This document shows positions 21,847 to 32,753 of a DNA stretch of 64,000 nt, piece after piece. Where the stretch lies: NCBI GenBank assembly GCA_023375675.1, contig JALQBC010000020.1, positions 62,001 through 126,000 on the forward strand, given 5' to 3'. The translations under genes were made by a program, and so were the position numbers. This DNA comes from Cytospora piceicola. Lineage: Eukaryota; Ascomycota; Sordariomycetes; Diaporthales; Cytosporaceae. Position 1 is the first letter of the stretch. Each line of letters begins with the position of its first letter. The notes under the pieces were generated by a model, which saw only the letters and a program-made list of their open reading frames with translations, was not told the origin of the DNA and searched no databases.

Positions 21847-23109
21847 ATGTTCGCCAGCTGGAAGCCCGCCTCATCAAAAGACGGCAGCGGCGTCTTCCTA
21901 TCCAAGCGGCCGCACACATTTGACCCCGCAACGGCCAAGACAGCTAAGCCAGTGGCATGCACCCAATGCAGGGCGCAGAAAGTGCGTTGCATAGGCGAGC
22001 GCGGCGACGTGGGCTGCCAGCGCTGCCAGACCATGGGCAGGAAGTGCATATACCCCCCGCCAAGCAGTACCGCACGGTCGGTGAGCACAAACGCCTGGCG
22101 CCGGGGGTCTGAGAATGCTCCTGGTTCCGTGCCGCCGGTGAGGCGCGCGAGCTCGGAACAGGTGCCTCTTCCATATGCGGCGCGGGCCGGGGACTCCAGA
22201 ACATCGGTGGCGCTGGCATCTACATACGACACTCCCAATGAGTGGGTGGATGAGCGCCCACAGCGGGACAACTGCACAAGCGGCACGGGCTTCTTTGAGT
22301 TTATCCTCGACGACTCTTTTACGCCCTCTTCCGAAGATGTCCTGTCAAGGAACTACAACGGCCAGAATGAGCAATTTGTACTAGATGAAACCCAGATAAC
22401 ACAAGACGAGTCACTCAGTCTCAGTCCACGGCATCCAGTGGCATTCTCCGGCGCAAGCACATCAGCGACGAACTGGCCCTCCTCTGCGCAATGGGAGCTG
22501 CCAGAACCGTTCGAGCACGACCCATATACCGCAACCAAGTCCGGCAGCCAGACGCCAAGTCATGCCAGTTCGGACAATACGCGATCAAGCGGGCCTGAGT
22601 GCCAATGTTTGCACCGCGTGGTAATCCTGATGGACGAGTTGGAAGTGCTTTGTGAACCCTCCGACGCGCCGCCTTCCGCAGACGTTATCCTCGCTGCGCA
22701 CCGCAAAACCCTACGCCAGGCCAACGGCATGCTGGACTGCATGTCTTGTACGGCGCGCGTGGAAAACATGACCATCTTGACGTTTCTGGCGGACAGACTC
22801 ACACGACTGTGTCGTCGCGCGGCGTCCATTCTTGCTCCCGAGAGCGCCGCGGGAGCGCCACCTACACCAGAACACCATCCGAGTGGTGGTGGATCTCCAG
22901 TTGTGTTGGTGGGCGCGTATCAGCTGGAGAGCGAGACGGAGTTTTCCGCTGTAGTGCGTACGCTATTACACCTGGAACTGAACCGCCTACTCACGCTAGT
23001 GAAGAAACTGCAGGGGGTAGGCAAACGGTTGAGCAGCGAGACAATGGGAAGACGGTTGGATGAGTGTACCAAGACTGTTTGTAAGCTGTTGGACGGGATG
23101 GGGTTATAG
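21847..23109 (+). CDS. Zn2Cys6 transcription factor, AflR-like; probable cluster regulator
   Basis: Single exon, 420 residues. The zinc cluster C38-x2-C41-x6-C48-x8-C57-x2-C60-x6-C67 fits the fungal binuclear cluster (CTQCRAQKVRC, then GCQRCQTMGRKC). A long Ser/Pro-rich middle follows. The C-terminal part has an AflR-type domain: CQCLHRVVILMDELEVL, ILAAHRKTLRQANGMLDC, then TILTFLADRLTRLC. This architecture is typical of pathway-specific activators of secondary metabolite clusters; it would act in the nucleus as a dimer on short inverted motifs. It sits directly downstream of the cyclase on the same strand. The absence of introns is normal for this class. Whether it controls the neighbouring genes is inferred from position. 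Confidence 0.9.
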   Translation: MFASWKPASSKDGSGVFLSKRPHTFDPATAKTAKPVACTQCRAQKVRCIGERGDVGCQRCQTMGRKCIYPPPSSTARSVSTNAWRRGSENAPGSVPPVRRASSEQVPLPYAARAGDSRTSVALASTYDTPNEWVDERPQRDNCTSGTGFFEFILDDSFTPSSEDVLSRNYNGQNEQFVLDETQITQDESLSLSPRHPVAFSGASTSATNWPSSAQWELPEPFEHDPYTATKSGSQTPSHASSDNTRSSGPECQCLHRVVILMDELEVLCEPSDAPPSADVILAAHRKTLRQANGMLDCMSCTARVENMTILTFLADRLTRLCRRAASILAPESAAGAPPTPEHHPSGGGSPVVLVGAYQLESETEFSAVVRTLLHLELNRLLTLVKKLQGVGKRLSSETMGRRLDECTKTVCKLLDGMGL

Positions 23110-24039
23110 TGAAATTTCACTAGGCACAGGTTGGTGGTTAGTGGTGGGTGTTGGATGATATAGACTACCACATAGTCTGGTTAAACTAAGAATTTACCCC
23201 CCCCCCCTCTTCTATCGACCTCATACGGATTAGATATTGTAATCTCGTTTCTGAGCTTCTTCGACTTATCGCGCTCTGATGAGGTACATCTAGGGTTTCG
23301 AAAATATGTGGACCTATACTGACCTATAACATGTATAGGTATTGATAACTGAGTATGAGAAAAGCGGGGGGGGGGGGTAAATTCCGAGTTTGACCAGACT
23401 ATGCGGTAGTTCGATAGAGAAGTATTACTCCTGACTGATCCTCTGCATTTGGAGGGCTCCTGTCTTACCTACTGTGTAGGTATATCTTAGGGTATGCATA
23501 CAAGGACTTCCATACGGCTTCGTAACTCGCAGCCCTTGAGATGAAGTTGTGTGGGTGCTCCAGAATGGCGACACGCTCAACAAATCTCTCTAGAGCTGCC
23601 TGGCTGCCTGGAGGTGGTCGTCCTGTATGTACGATGGCGGACTGGGCGGCAGGTGGGGCATCTGGTGCATCAATGTGGTTGCATTGATCCTTGCGAATCC
23701 ATCAGCGCGGCCACTACCTCTTTCGTCTGTTTGACACGTATAAGCAGTGATTACTTATGTACACAGTAGGTAGTCTGGACCGTCCGACGTAGCACATGAT
23801 ACTACCACAATACCACGTCCTTCGCCATCATGTAACAGTAGAAGAGGCCGGTCGCGTCAGCACTAGCTGGCGTTTGGCTACTCGTGGGGGCCGCTGTGAC
23901 TTTGAAAGGGGTAATCTGGATGTTAAGACACACCCTCCCCCACCATTCGTCCTCTCCCAGGATATCTGAAGGAGTGACACATCCTGCTTGATTGTATTGT
24001 TCGCTCCTCTGAGCCTGCTAATCAGTTACCGTTACCAAA
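23110..24039. other. intergenic region with 239-bp MITE
   Basis: 0.93 kb between the regulator and the rhodopsin-domain gene. It contains the second MITE copy (23168-23406) starting 59 bp after the regulator's stop codon. The rest (23410-24039) is the presumed promoter of the next gene; nothing else is recognised. Confidence 0.55.
23168..23406 (-). mobile_element. 239-bp MITE, copy 2, inverted relative to copy 1
   Basis: Reverse-complemented, this copy aligns along its whole length with 16766-17004. Its right end reads GTTTGACCAGACTATGCGG and the left end is the inverted counterpart. TA flanks it at 23166-23167 and 23407-23408. Homopolymer C and G runs lie inside the ends. Both copies are 239 bp, despite small compensating indels. 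Differences are largely transitions. Confidence 0.85.
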
Positions 24040-25337
24040 ATGTCGGCCGTACCGTCGCCGGAGCAGATCGCGTATATGGAGGCGCATAACACTGACAACC
24101 TGCGATCTAACATCATCGCGTGCGTGTCCGTTTGCGCATGCCTCTCAGCTATCTTCTTGGCAGCAAGACTGCTTGCTCGCCGGGTGGGTGCGGTTAGGTT
24201 GTTGGTGGCGGATTATCTAATTATTTTCGCTTTTGTGAGTTGCCCTCGGGCAGTTAGGAGAACAGACTGGTGCTGACAAGACATGCCTGGGAACAGTGCC
24301 TTTACATACCCTACTGTGTGGTCTTGTCGTTGTGCACGAATGCCGGACTCGGGAAGCATATTATCTTTGTGAACAGCGCGCGGCTGTTGCAGATTGTACG
24401 TTACCCTCTCGTCGTCTCCCGCTCCAGGGCTAACCCATTCCGCAAAGTACTTCGTGTCGTCCGAGGTTATATACTCCATCGTCATCGTCACCATCAAATG
24501 GAGCATCCTCGCCTTCTACTGGCGCATCTTCCCACAAAATTGGTTCCGTCGTCTGCTCATTGGCGTGGGCGTGTTCATGGGCGCATGGATGATCACGACA
24601 GTCTTCGCCATTAGCTTTCAATGCACGCCCTTCGCGTATAACTGGGACACGACGATTCCCGGTGGCCACTGCATCAACATCGGGCAGTTCGCGCTCGTCA
24701 CGAGTGTCCTAAATGTTCTGACTGATGTGGCAATTTTGATTCTGCCCATACCGCAGGTCTGGCAACTCCAGATGTCACGGCGGAGGCAGTGGGGCTTGAC
24801 ACTGTTGTTTGCCCTGGGAGGTGGCGCCTGTGTGGTGGGAATCACGAGGGCCGCCTACATTGGCAAGTTGAATGCCACGGCTGATGCGACCTGTAAGTTT
24901 TCGTCTCACCATCGTCATTCTTCTGCAAAGACCGTTAACACTTGCAAGGGGACAACGTGCCCGCGGCGTACCTCTCTACCATCGAGATACTCGCAGGCAT
25001 CCTTGTCTCGTGTATCCCCTCATACCCGGTGCTCTTTTCCCGCGCCGCCCATGTGTCTGGACACAGCGGTAGCTCCGGCAAGGCCGAACTGCGGGGCAGC
25101 GACAACTTCCCGGGCCGGCATCCCGCCGTGTCGTGGAACAGGATCACTAACACGGACGACCTGGACCTAGACGACATGGCTAGTCAGTCGCAGACGATCC
25201 ACGGCTGGCAGACAATGCAACGGAATAACAGCGGGGGCAGTGCTCATGGTAGAGATATAGACCAGAGGGGTGGAGTGGCGGAGAAGAAGGAACTGGGGGA
25301 GGCTATAACAACACCTGATCTGTTGGCAAGCAAGTAG
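24040..25337 (+). CDS. rhodopsin-domain integral membrane protein (fungal 7-TM, PTH11/SAT-type)
   Basis: Exons 24040-24234, 24297-24395, 24448-24892 and 24949-25337 encode 375 residues. Several hydrophobic helices are visible, including IIACVSVCACLSAIFLAARL, YSIVIVTIKWSILAFYWRIF, LIGVGVFMGAWMITTVFAI, FALVTSVLNVLTDVAILILP and LTLLFALGGGACVVGI. The AGLGKHI segment, the FYWRIFP motif and the conserved CTPFAYNWDTTIPGGHCIN loop mark the fungal rhodopsin-domain family. The ~110-residue C-terminal tail is polar and probably cytoplasmic. The second intron is taken as 24396-24447 (52 bp) because the nearer acceptor at 24427 gives a 32-bp intron and a stop. Family members occur in many fungal clusters without a defined role. 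It is the outermost candidate cluster gene. Confidence 0.82.
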
Positions 25338-26235
25338 TGTGGAGGTCTGGGATACAATCCAAAGGGGATGGCGGGCTTTCTAGATCCAGGTTCAGGTTGC
25401 ACAAACCAGCAGAGATCAGGGTGGCGTGACGCAAATGACCCTCACAGAACAGGTCTGGAGACTGATGGCGTGATAGACTTCGAAGCCGTCCGGAAGATTG
25501 TAGAAGGAACGAAGAATTCGTCTGGAGAGATCTTCAAACACGATCTTATTAACAATGTTTTCACAAGACTGATATCAATGTCAGGAGTAGTTGGTCGTGG
25601 TTTGTTCGATGCTGTAGACGCCTGGCGCGAAAGACCTGATGGGAGTGGGTGAGGTGGTGTGGTTCCGCAAGGGTCAATGTTGTTCGAGTGTCTATGTCTG
25701 TCTCCGACTCTGAGGAGTTCGTCTCGAGACCCAAATCCAAGAGCATTGTGATCGAGCTGGTTTCAGTGATAAAATATCTCGGATCACATCGGGCAAATAC
25801 GCATACGTACGTGAGGCAAAGATCGCTTGCATCCCAGGAACACTGGAACGAACCGGTATGAAGGTGCCAATAGGGTTAGATACATGGTATCTAATGTGTA
25901 GACATCCACCTGTTATGAAACCTACACCGGTGATTTCAGACCTCGGGTTGACTAAAGAAAGAAATGGAAAGCTTGACAAGAGTTTGGAGAGTTTGGAGGA
26001 GGTTGGACGGAGTGTCGTTCAACCGAGGAAAACTGCCAGCTGGCGACAGCTGATCAGCACTTGAAGGCGGTGGGGGGGGCCTTGTTGCCTACTCGACCGT
26101 GTTCCGCGTCAACAAACGCGCACACCCAACCGCTCTATCACTTGAAGCACGAACATAGAGAAACACGCCAGTCTTGCGACAACGGGAAAGTTCACAACTT
26201 CAACCTAGCACTTCCTCCTTCACTTTTCATTCGTC
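25338..26235. other. intergenic region between the cluster side and the housekeeping block
   Basis: 0.9 kb with no supported coding frame or repeat. It probably holds the 3' flank of the rhodopsin-domain gene and the HSK3 promoter, and marks the right edge of the cluster. Confidence 0.5.
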
Positions 26236-26660
26236 ATGAACAATAATCAGAACACCCAGCGGCAGTCCATGGCCAACTCTGGTAGCGCCGTCAAACAGAG
26301 ACAGCTGGTACGTTGTTGATGATGATAATGGATGATGACTCGTCTGATTTTATTTTTCGTTCTTGTATTCACTGTCCTGGGACTAATTGTATATGTCACA
26401 GACTCAGCTGCATTCACAGCTCGCCCAGCTTTCTACCAATCTCTCCGATACTGAGAACCTCCTTCGCATGACCAGCGTCCAAGCGGAATGCATGCGCGGA
26501 CTCGGAAGCTGGCATGGTGGCCTGTAAGTCTTTTGGCCCGCGGTTCTTTGGCGCTCTTGCTGACCGGTATTCTCTCAGGTTCATGGCTGCCAGCAAGGTT
26601 CTCGGCGAAGAGTCTGTGAGGGAGCAGGCCCAGCAGCAGCACAGTGAAGGGCAGAAGTGA
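26236..26660 (+). CDS. HSK3: DASH complex subunit Hsk3
   Basis: Exons 26236-26307, 26402-26523 and 26579-26660 encode 91 residues. The core KQRQL-TQLHSQLAQLSTNLSD followed by ENLLRMTSVQAE and FMAASKVLGEE matches the small helical Hsk3 family. Hsk3 is one of the ten subunits of the DASH/Dam1 ring that couples kinetochores to spindle microtubules. The protein is almost wholly helical with heptad-like Leu spacing and a Gln-rich tail. The exons are too short for long-frame gene finding, so it is easily missed. It is convergent with the RNase P subunit gene, with 235 bp between stop codons. Housekeeping, not part of the cluster. Confidence 0.88.
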
Positions 26661-26895
26661 GAGGGCTTCACTGACAGTGTTCTCCTGAAAGTGACTCTCC
26701 TGCTGGCTCCTCGGGTTGGCTTACTCGCGTGGTCTTAAGGCCAATTGGCATGATTCATGGTCGGGACGCTCCTATGAGACGGTGCAGTGCTACACGCTTT
26801 CCATCGGCGCCAAATCCAAGGCTACCTATGGTTTGAGGGAGAAAAACGCCGGGACCGGGAGTCTCAAGGAGCTTTCTGGGGCTGAGGTTGCGAGT

Positions 26896-27444
26896 CTATG
26901 GTAGCAACCTCATCAGCGGGTCTTCCTGACCCTGCTCCTCTGAGACCCGGAGAGGCCGCCTTTTCTGTCTCGGCGCATTGACTGGGTAGCGCCTCTTCTG
27001 GCCACAAGTATGGCACTTGATTGTCAAGAGATCTGCCCATGGCTTCTTACCGCCTTTGCTCTCATTCTCGACGGTAGAGGTACATGTCTGGCCCTCAACC
27101 AGAAGTGTGTCGCAGTATTTGCAAATCGTCCGCTTAATGTCTGAGTTCTTGCGGATCTGGGTCTTCAGGGTGACTGAGCGGAGATCTCTGAGCAGTCTCC
27201 GGGACAAAGCCTGTGCTGCTGGGGACGAGTTCCTGTCATGGTTGGTGTCGTCTTTGTGGTCATCTTCCTCCATTTGGGCGTCAGAATCCGTGGCTGCTGA
27301 AGGCGTTGCTTGGGTGGGGTTTTCCGACTGTGCCTCTTCGTCGTCTTCTATCATCATCATAGCTGCTGCTGCTGCTTGGTAAAGGAACCACATGCGATTG
27401 TACATGGCCCGATTTTGAATCGTGGGCGCCTTCTTCTTCGCCAT
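26896..27444 (-). CDS. RPR2: RNase P/MRP protein subunit, Rpr2/Rpp21/Snm1 domain
   Basis: Single exon, 182 residues from the ATG at 27444 (the frame extends upstream, but MAKKKAPTIQNR is the usual family start). The zinc-ribbon cysteines are C108-x2-C111 (ICKYC) and C144-x2-C147 (KCHTCGQ). A basic helix QALSRRLLRDLRSVTLKTQIRKN-type segment (residues ~79-100) binds RNA or protein in this family. An acidic insertion (about 33-72) separates the N-terminal helix from the domain. It is part of RNase P, which matures tRNA 5' ends, or of the related RNase MRP; these two assignments (Rpr2 versus Snm1) are hard to separate from sequence. It is divergent from SUB2 across about 820 bp. Confidence 0.87.
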   Translation of the reverse strand: MAKKKAPTIQNRAMYNRMWFLYQAAAAAMMMIEDDEEAQSENPTQATPSAATDSDAQMEEDDHKDDTNHDRNSSPAAQALSRRLLRDLRSVTLKTQIRKNSDIKRTICKYCDTLLVEGQTCTSTVENESKGGKKPWADLLTIKCHTCGQKRRYPVNAPRQKRRPLRVSEEQGQEDPLMRLLP

Positions 27445-28264
27445 GGTGTCAGAAGTGCAGAGCAATCAAGAAGAAAAAGAGCTTGTCTCGATGTCAAACA
27501 GCAGAATGACTCCTCCGAATAGATTTGAGTTGATTGTCCCAAGGTCGAACCGATGATTGATATGTGACAACCAGCTTCCTGTAACTTTCAAATACACTGA
27601 CGTTTCGAAAACCAAAGGGGTAATTTGTGCCGTGTCGACGACTGTGTTTTTCTCCGTTTCAAGCACAGCTCAACTCAGCTCAGCTCAGCTTAGTGTGGCG
27701 CCGGCAGCCTTACTTGTCTTTACCCAGCGTGCCAGCAGTCTCAGTCAAAGTCAGGGCCACCCCCGCGAATGTGGTCCGTGCATCCCGCGTCTGAGCTCCT
27801 CTTGAAAAAGTGGAACGCTTTCCCCAAATAGGCTAAGGCGTTTGGGAAGGCAGCCAGTGAGGCGGTGCAAACATTGAATCGGCACAGCGCACCCACAGCG
27901 CACCCCAGGCACCGTGGCCCCTGACGCTTCTGTCACCTTCACCTGTTGCTGGCCCGGCCTGGCTTTGGCCTGAGCATTCCAAGCTTTCCTTCCCATTCAC
28001 CTCCAGCCTCTTTGACCTTCCAAAATTTCCTCCCTCAACACCACCAATACCAACAACAACAACCACAGCCCATCGCCGGCCCTTCCTCTATACCAAACTT
28101 GACCTGCTCCTTTGCAGTCTGCAACTTCGACAAACCTCCTTTTTCTTACTTTCTGCCGCCTTCTGTGTACTTCTTTCTCCTATTTATTCACTTCGCGACC
28201 GACTCGGCCGCGCGCCCTTGATACGACTTTCCACACCTGCGAAACACCTTAATCAACAATCAAA
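27445..28264. promoter_or_regulatory. divergent promoter region RPR2 / SUB2
   Basis: 820 bp between start codons. It includes a short AGCTC repeat near 27667-27690 and long pyrimidine and CAA-rich tracts at 28020-28260 typical of highly expressed fungal promoters and 5' UTRs. No gene is seen. Confidence 0.6.
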
Positions 28265-30399
28265 ATGTCTGCCGAGGAGGATCTCATCGACTACTCCGAC
28301 GAGGAGCTCGAGACACAAAAGACCACCGCCCCCGCCAACGGCAAGAAGACCGAGGCTGCGGCTGGCGACGGCGTCGACAAGAAGGGTTCCTATGTCGGCA
28401 TTCACTCCACCGGTTTCCGCGACTTCCTTTTGAAGCCTGAATTGATTCGCGCCATCACCGACTGCGGCTTCGAGCATCCTTCGGAGGGTCAGTCTTGAAA
28501 TCTTTAATCCATTCCAGCCTACCGTTGCCTAAAACCCCTCCTGCATGCTATGCCAAAGCAAAGGGTCCCGTCCATCTCGCAAGCAAAAGCAAACGTATCG
28601 TGTCAAAACAAAACAAAACAAAAAGTCAATATTTTTTCGATCTGGGAAAACGGATGTCGATGTTGTTGCGGTCAGAAAAAGGGCTTTTGCCCATCTGAAG
28701 TTATCGGCGATGTTTGCCATCTATACCGGAGGCATGGGGGAGGATCAGTTTGGTCGTCAAATGGCTGATGTGGATTGTATGCTCTGGGACCGCTTGGTAC
28801 CACTTTGACGCACAATTCTGCTGTCCTTTTTGAACAGCTCGTGTTGGGCGCGGGCCGTCTTTTGACGGTCTGACGGTCACATTCGAAGGTGTCGCGCTGA
28901 CGGCTTGCCAAGCCCACCGCACCCCGAAAGACATTGGCAAACGGGACGACCAGAACCGCATATGCGAAGCTAGTTCTGTGACCGTTATGGACTGAATCTT
29001 GGGCTGGCTGATGTGTTCGCAACTGCATACGACGACTTTATGTTTGTATTGGGCGAGACACTTTTGCTGCGACGATGGACGGACCTTCGCGACTCCCTCT
29101 CCGTCCACTTTTCACAACTTGCGAGACAATTTTTCTAACATTCGATCGCCCGTACAGTCCAGCAAACATGTATTCCTCAGGCGCTCCTCGGAGGTGACAT
29201 CATCTGCCAGGCCAAGTCTGGTCTGGGAAAGACTGCTGTCTTCGTCCTCACAACCCTTCAGCAAGTCGAGCCAGTCGCCGGCGAGTGCTCCGTCCTGGTT
29301 ATGTGCCACACCCGTGAGCTGGCCTTCCAGATTCGCAATGAGTACAACCGCTTCTCCAAGTACATGCCCGACATCAAGACCGGCGTCTTCTACGGTGGTA
29401 CCCCCATCCAGAAGGACGCAGAGATCCTCAAGAACAAGGAGACTCACCCCCACGTCATCGTCGGAACCCCCGGTCGCCTGAACGCCCTTGTTCGCGACAA
29501 GTACCTTCGCCTGGGCAGTGTCCGCATCTTCGTGCTCGACGAGTGTGACAAGATGCTTGACCAGATTGGTAAGCCTACCGTGCTCTTCGAATACCTCTCT
29601 TACGAAAGCTAACCAAGTCAGACATGCGCCGCGACGTTCAGGAGATCTTCCGTGCCACCCCTCAGCAGAAGCAGGTCATGATGTTCTCCGCCACCCTGTC
29701 TGATGAGATCAAGCCTATCTGCCGCAAGTTCATGCAGAACCCCACGGAGCACTACGTCGACGAAGATACCAAGTTGACACTGCACGGTCTCCAGCAATAC
29801 TTCGTGCCCCTTGAGGAGCGTGAGAAGAACCGTAAGCTCAACGAGCTTCTCGACGACCTTCAGTTCAACCAGGTCATCATCTTCGTCAAGAGCACCATCC
29901 GTGCGACTGAACTGGACAAGTTGCTGCGCGAGTGCAACTTCCCCTCTATCGCGGTTCACTCTGGTGTCAGCCAGGAAGAGCGGTAAGCTTTGCATCTGAA
30001 ATTGAAACACGGCCACCGAGACTAATTGTCATCCAGTATCCGTCGGTACAAGGAGTTCAAGGAGTTCAACAAGCGTATCTGCGTTGCCACTGACGTCTTC
30101 GGTCGTGGTATCGATATTGAGCGTATCAACCTGGCCATCAACTACGACATGCCTGCTGATGCCGATTCTTACCTGCACCGCGTTGGTCGTGCCGGCCGTT
30201 TCGGTACCAAGGGTCTTGCCATCTCCTTCGTCAGCCAGGAACAGGACAAGACGGTGCTCGAGGCTATTGGCAAGCGCTTTGAGGTCGCTATCCCGTAAGT
30301 GCACAACCTCGAGCGATCCCCCATGCAGACACCAGCTAATATCTTTCCAGTGAGTTCCCGAAGGAGGGTATCGATGCCAGCACCTACATGGCATCTTAA
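28265..30399 (+). CDS. SUB2: ATP-dependent RNA helicase SUB2 (UAP56)
   Basis: Exons 28265-28487, 29158-29568, 29622-29982, 30037-30294 and 30351-30399 encode 433 residues, close to the usual ~440. SUB2 acts in spliceosome assembly and couples mRNA to export in the TREX complex. In order: acidic N-terminus [11 protein letters not shown]-motif GFRDF...[11 protein letters not shown], Walker A AKSGLGKT, the diagnostic DECD box, [13 protein letters not shown] and [10 protein letters not shown]. The first intron is 670 bp, over ten times the length of the other three (53-56 bp). The start is fixed by the conserved [14 protein letters not shown]. Conserved single-copy housekeeping gene and a good synteny anchor. 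Confidence 0.97.
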
Positions 30400-31793
30400 G
30401 GGACCAGCTCACTCGCTGCGCTGTGTGTGTGTTGAACTTGAATGAGGTGTGAAGGAGTTCTGAAGTTGGGAAGGGGGAAAATTCAAACATCAAAAACAGG
30501 ATCTGAGTTTCGTCCGGGAGTGTAGGATTATCTGTGCCTTCTGCGGCTTTGCACTGCCGCTCTTCTCCCTACTTTTCAGAGTCGTGATGGGTGGAAGGGA
30601 AGGACTCATCTATTTGCTTTTCAGTCAGGGCAATCTGAAAGCTTCTCATAGACAGAATGGATCGTTTTGGCCCGACTATACCTCGTTTACCTTGTTCTCC
30701 AGTGACTTCGAGCAGAGTGGGAGTTCTTGGGCTCTCCCACTCAAGCAAATTTGCCGTCAACTCATTCCTGGAGCTTTAGTCAACAACTTCAGGTGCGATG
30801 CTTCCCCTAGATGGCTTCATCAGAAAGGCACCGCACATAGATGTATTGCCAACTCCCCTTGCCAAATGACAGAATCAAGAAATCTGATTACAATCTGAGC
30901 TGGTGGGTCAATTTCCAGACGATAAGCAAATGACCTGGCCGAAGGCGTGGTTTTCTCCCTTCACTCCAGTGCGAGTGATTGAGTTAAAATTATTCCAAAC
31001 ATATGGACTCGACGACTTGATGAGGTCCGCGACCAACATCTCATCTGGCACAGTTTACATGGACTGTCTTCCTACACGCCTGCAGGTCTGAAAGCTGGTG
31101 TTGCTTGGAGGCAATTACTCCACTACCTATTTATAGCTGGTCGTAGGAAGCCCTTGCTAGTACGAAAAGGAATACGTATTTGCGCAGCAGGTCCGGATGT
31201 ATATATAGTACCCTGAGCCTAGGTACTCAAGTATGTTTCATCTAAAGGCCATCCGCACGCTATGGTAGTTCTCAGGCCATATCAATGTCACTCAATCCGG
31301 CGGACGCAGCTGGGTGTGAAGGAGGCCCAATTGTACAAGTACCGAGCTTCTCAAGGGTCGACGGTGGCGCTTAGGAGCCGTGTATCTATGATTTCATTTT
31401 AGTTTTCTGTTATTCAGTATCATCTTATCAGTTCCTAATCAACGTTGTGGAATATCATGCATGTTTTTCGTGCCTACTTCATATAGCTACTTGAGTTAGT
31501 CACACGTTAGTAGTCTTTACTGTGGAGAGCATATCAACTGATAGTCCTCGATTTTATCTCTTCCGAGTACACGACCAGTTAAGAATATCAGGACAGTAGA
31601 TGTGAACTAGCGCGACCCTGACATACAATTTGTGTTGACAAGCAAGACCTTGTGGAACTCCAAACAAAAAAGCCGAGTGCTCCCAGGGTTCATTTGCTCG
31701 ATATACAGATGTACCGATCACCTGGCAAAGACGGTGATTCAACGAAAGGGAACAGATCATATTGCAACCTTATTCAAGATTAACACAGGTCTG
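30400..31793. other. intergenic region between convergent genes
   Basis: 1.4 kb following SUB2. Contains its 3' UTR. No supported gene, RNA or repeat was found. Confidence 0.5.
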
Positions 31794-32753
31794 CTAATTC
31801 TTCCGTATATGCCCAGCCTTTCTCAACCACGAAATAAGCCTTTTGATCCTCATCGGCGTCTCGTCGGGGTCAGCATCTACAGCTTCCTTGGTATTAGGAC
31901 CGAACCCGAGAATCAGGTAGTCTTCCTCTGTTAGGAACGCGTATATGACTTTATGGCCCTGTTGCAAGCGGGGAATATCAGCCACAGTCCTCGAGAATGA
32001 CCAAGCAGAGAGAGGGGGGGGGGGGAGAAACACCACGCTAAGAAATCAAACACATACCAGCCCGGGAATTCTCGAGGGGAGTGAGCCGACAAAGGCCAGT
32101 TTGAACCCTTTCTCTTTTGGTATATGTGGGTCCTTCTTGGCGACTACATATTCAGTCTTGTCGAATATGATGTGACGGGCCGCCGAGTCCTTCGGCAAAG
32201 CTGGGCCCTCCTTGCAGATCTGTGCAAGGTTCTTGAGGGTGTTCGGTTCGACCTGTATAGAGAAGGACATGAAAACTGAATGAGCGAGATACGTAGGTAA
32301 GAGGAGTGAAGGAGTGGAGTAGGGTAACACCCACATGGAGAGGGAGATCGAAATACCCAAGTCTTTTGACGTCTGTGCCGTTTAACTTCCCGACGAAAAG
32401 TTTCTTGACAAACTTGTCATTGTGACGGCCAGGTTCGTGATAAAAGCTGAAGGTATGTTAGATGGGCTGTCCAGTCTACGGGTACATACTTTCAGCATGT
32501 ACGGGTATAGTGCTTACTTCCACAGTATTCCTATGCGTCCGTGTCAAAAACTAACCAATGTGAGGAAGCAAAGACTAGCTGAGGCAACGGAAAGGGAAGC
32601 TGAGGCCCGAGGAGCGTACGAACCTTGCCACGGAGTCGGCGCAGGCGTACCTGCAGGCTGAGAGGGGGGTTTAGCTGTTACTTTACCAGTAGGACCAGCT
32701 GTGGTAGACTGGGTCCCGTTCTGAGGACGAGTTTGAAGTGGTTTCGATGCCAT
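31794..32753 (-). CDS. unrecognised small protein, 204 residues, with a 13-nt microexon
   Basis: Proposed exons are the complement of 31794-31958, 32058-32252, 32335-32446, 32518-32530 and 32624-32753. I do not recognise the family. The N-terminal ~43 residues are Pro/Thr/Gln-rich (MASKPLQTRPQNGTQ...). The rest reads as a compact fold: FYHEPGRHNDKFVKKLFVGK, then NTLKNLAQICKEGPALPKDS, then KVIYAFLTEEDYLILGFG, ending in MRIKRLISWLRKAGHIRKN. The 13-nt exon 32518-32530 is needed to link the first exon to FYHEPG without a stop and has AG and GT on its borders. The last acceptor (31959) was chosen to avoid a TGA. The intron 31959-32057 carries a long C run. There are no signal peptide or membrane segments. 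The gene is supported by consistent frames and splice signals, but the model is less certain than its neighbours. Confidence 0.6.

Noticed and set aside
24396..24427. 32-bp intron in the rhodopsin-domain gene
   Set aside because: It would be too short and leads to an immediate stop; the acceptor at 24447 gives a normal 52-bp intron and the expected YFVSSEVIYS sequence.
28495..29108. Short frames inside the SUB2 first intron
   Set aside because: No domain or start context; they lie between a canonical donor and acceptor that restore the Q-motif.
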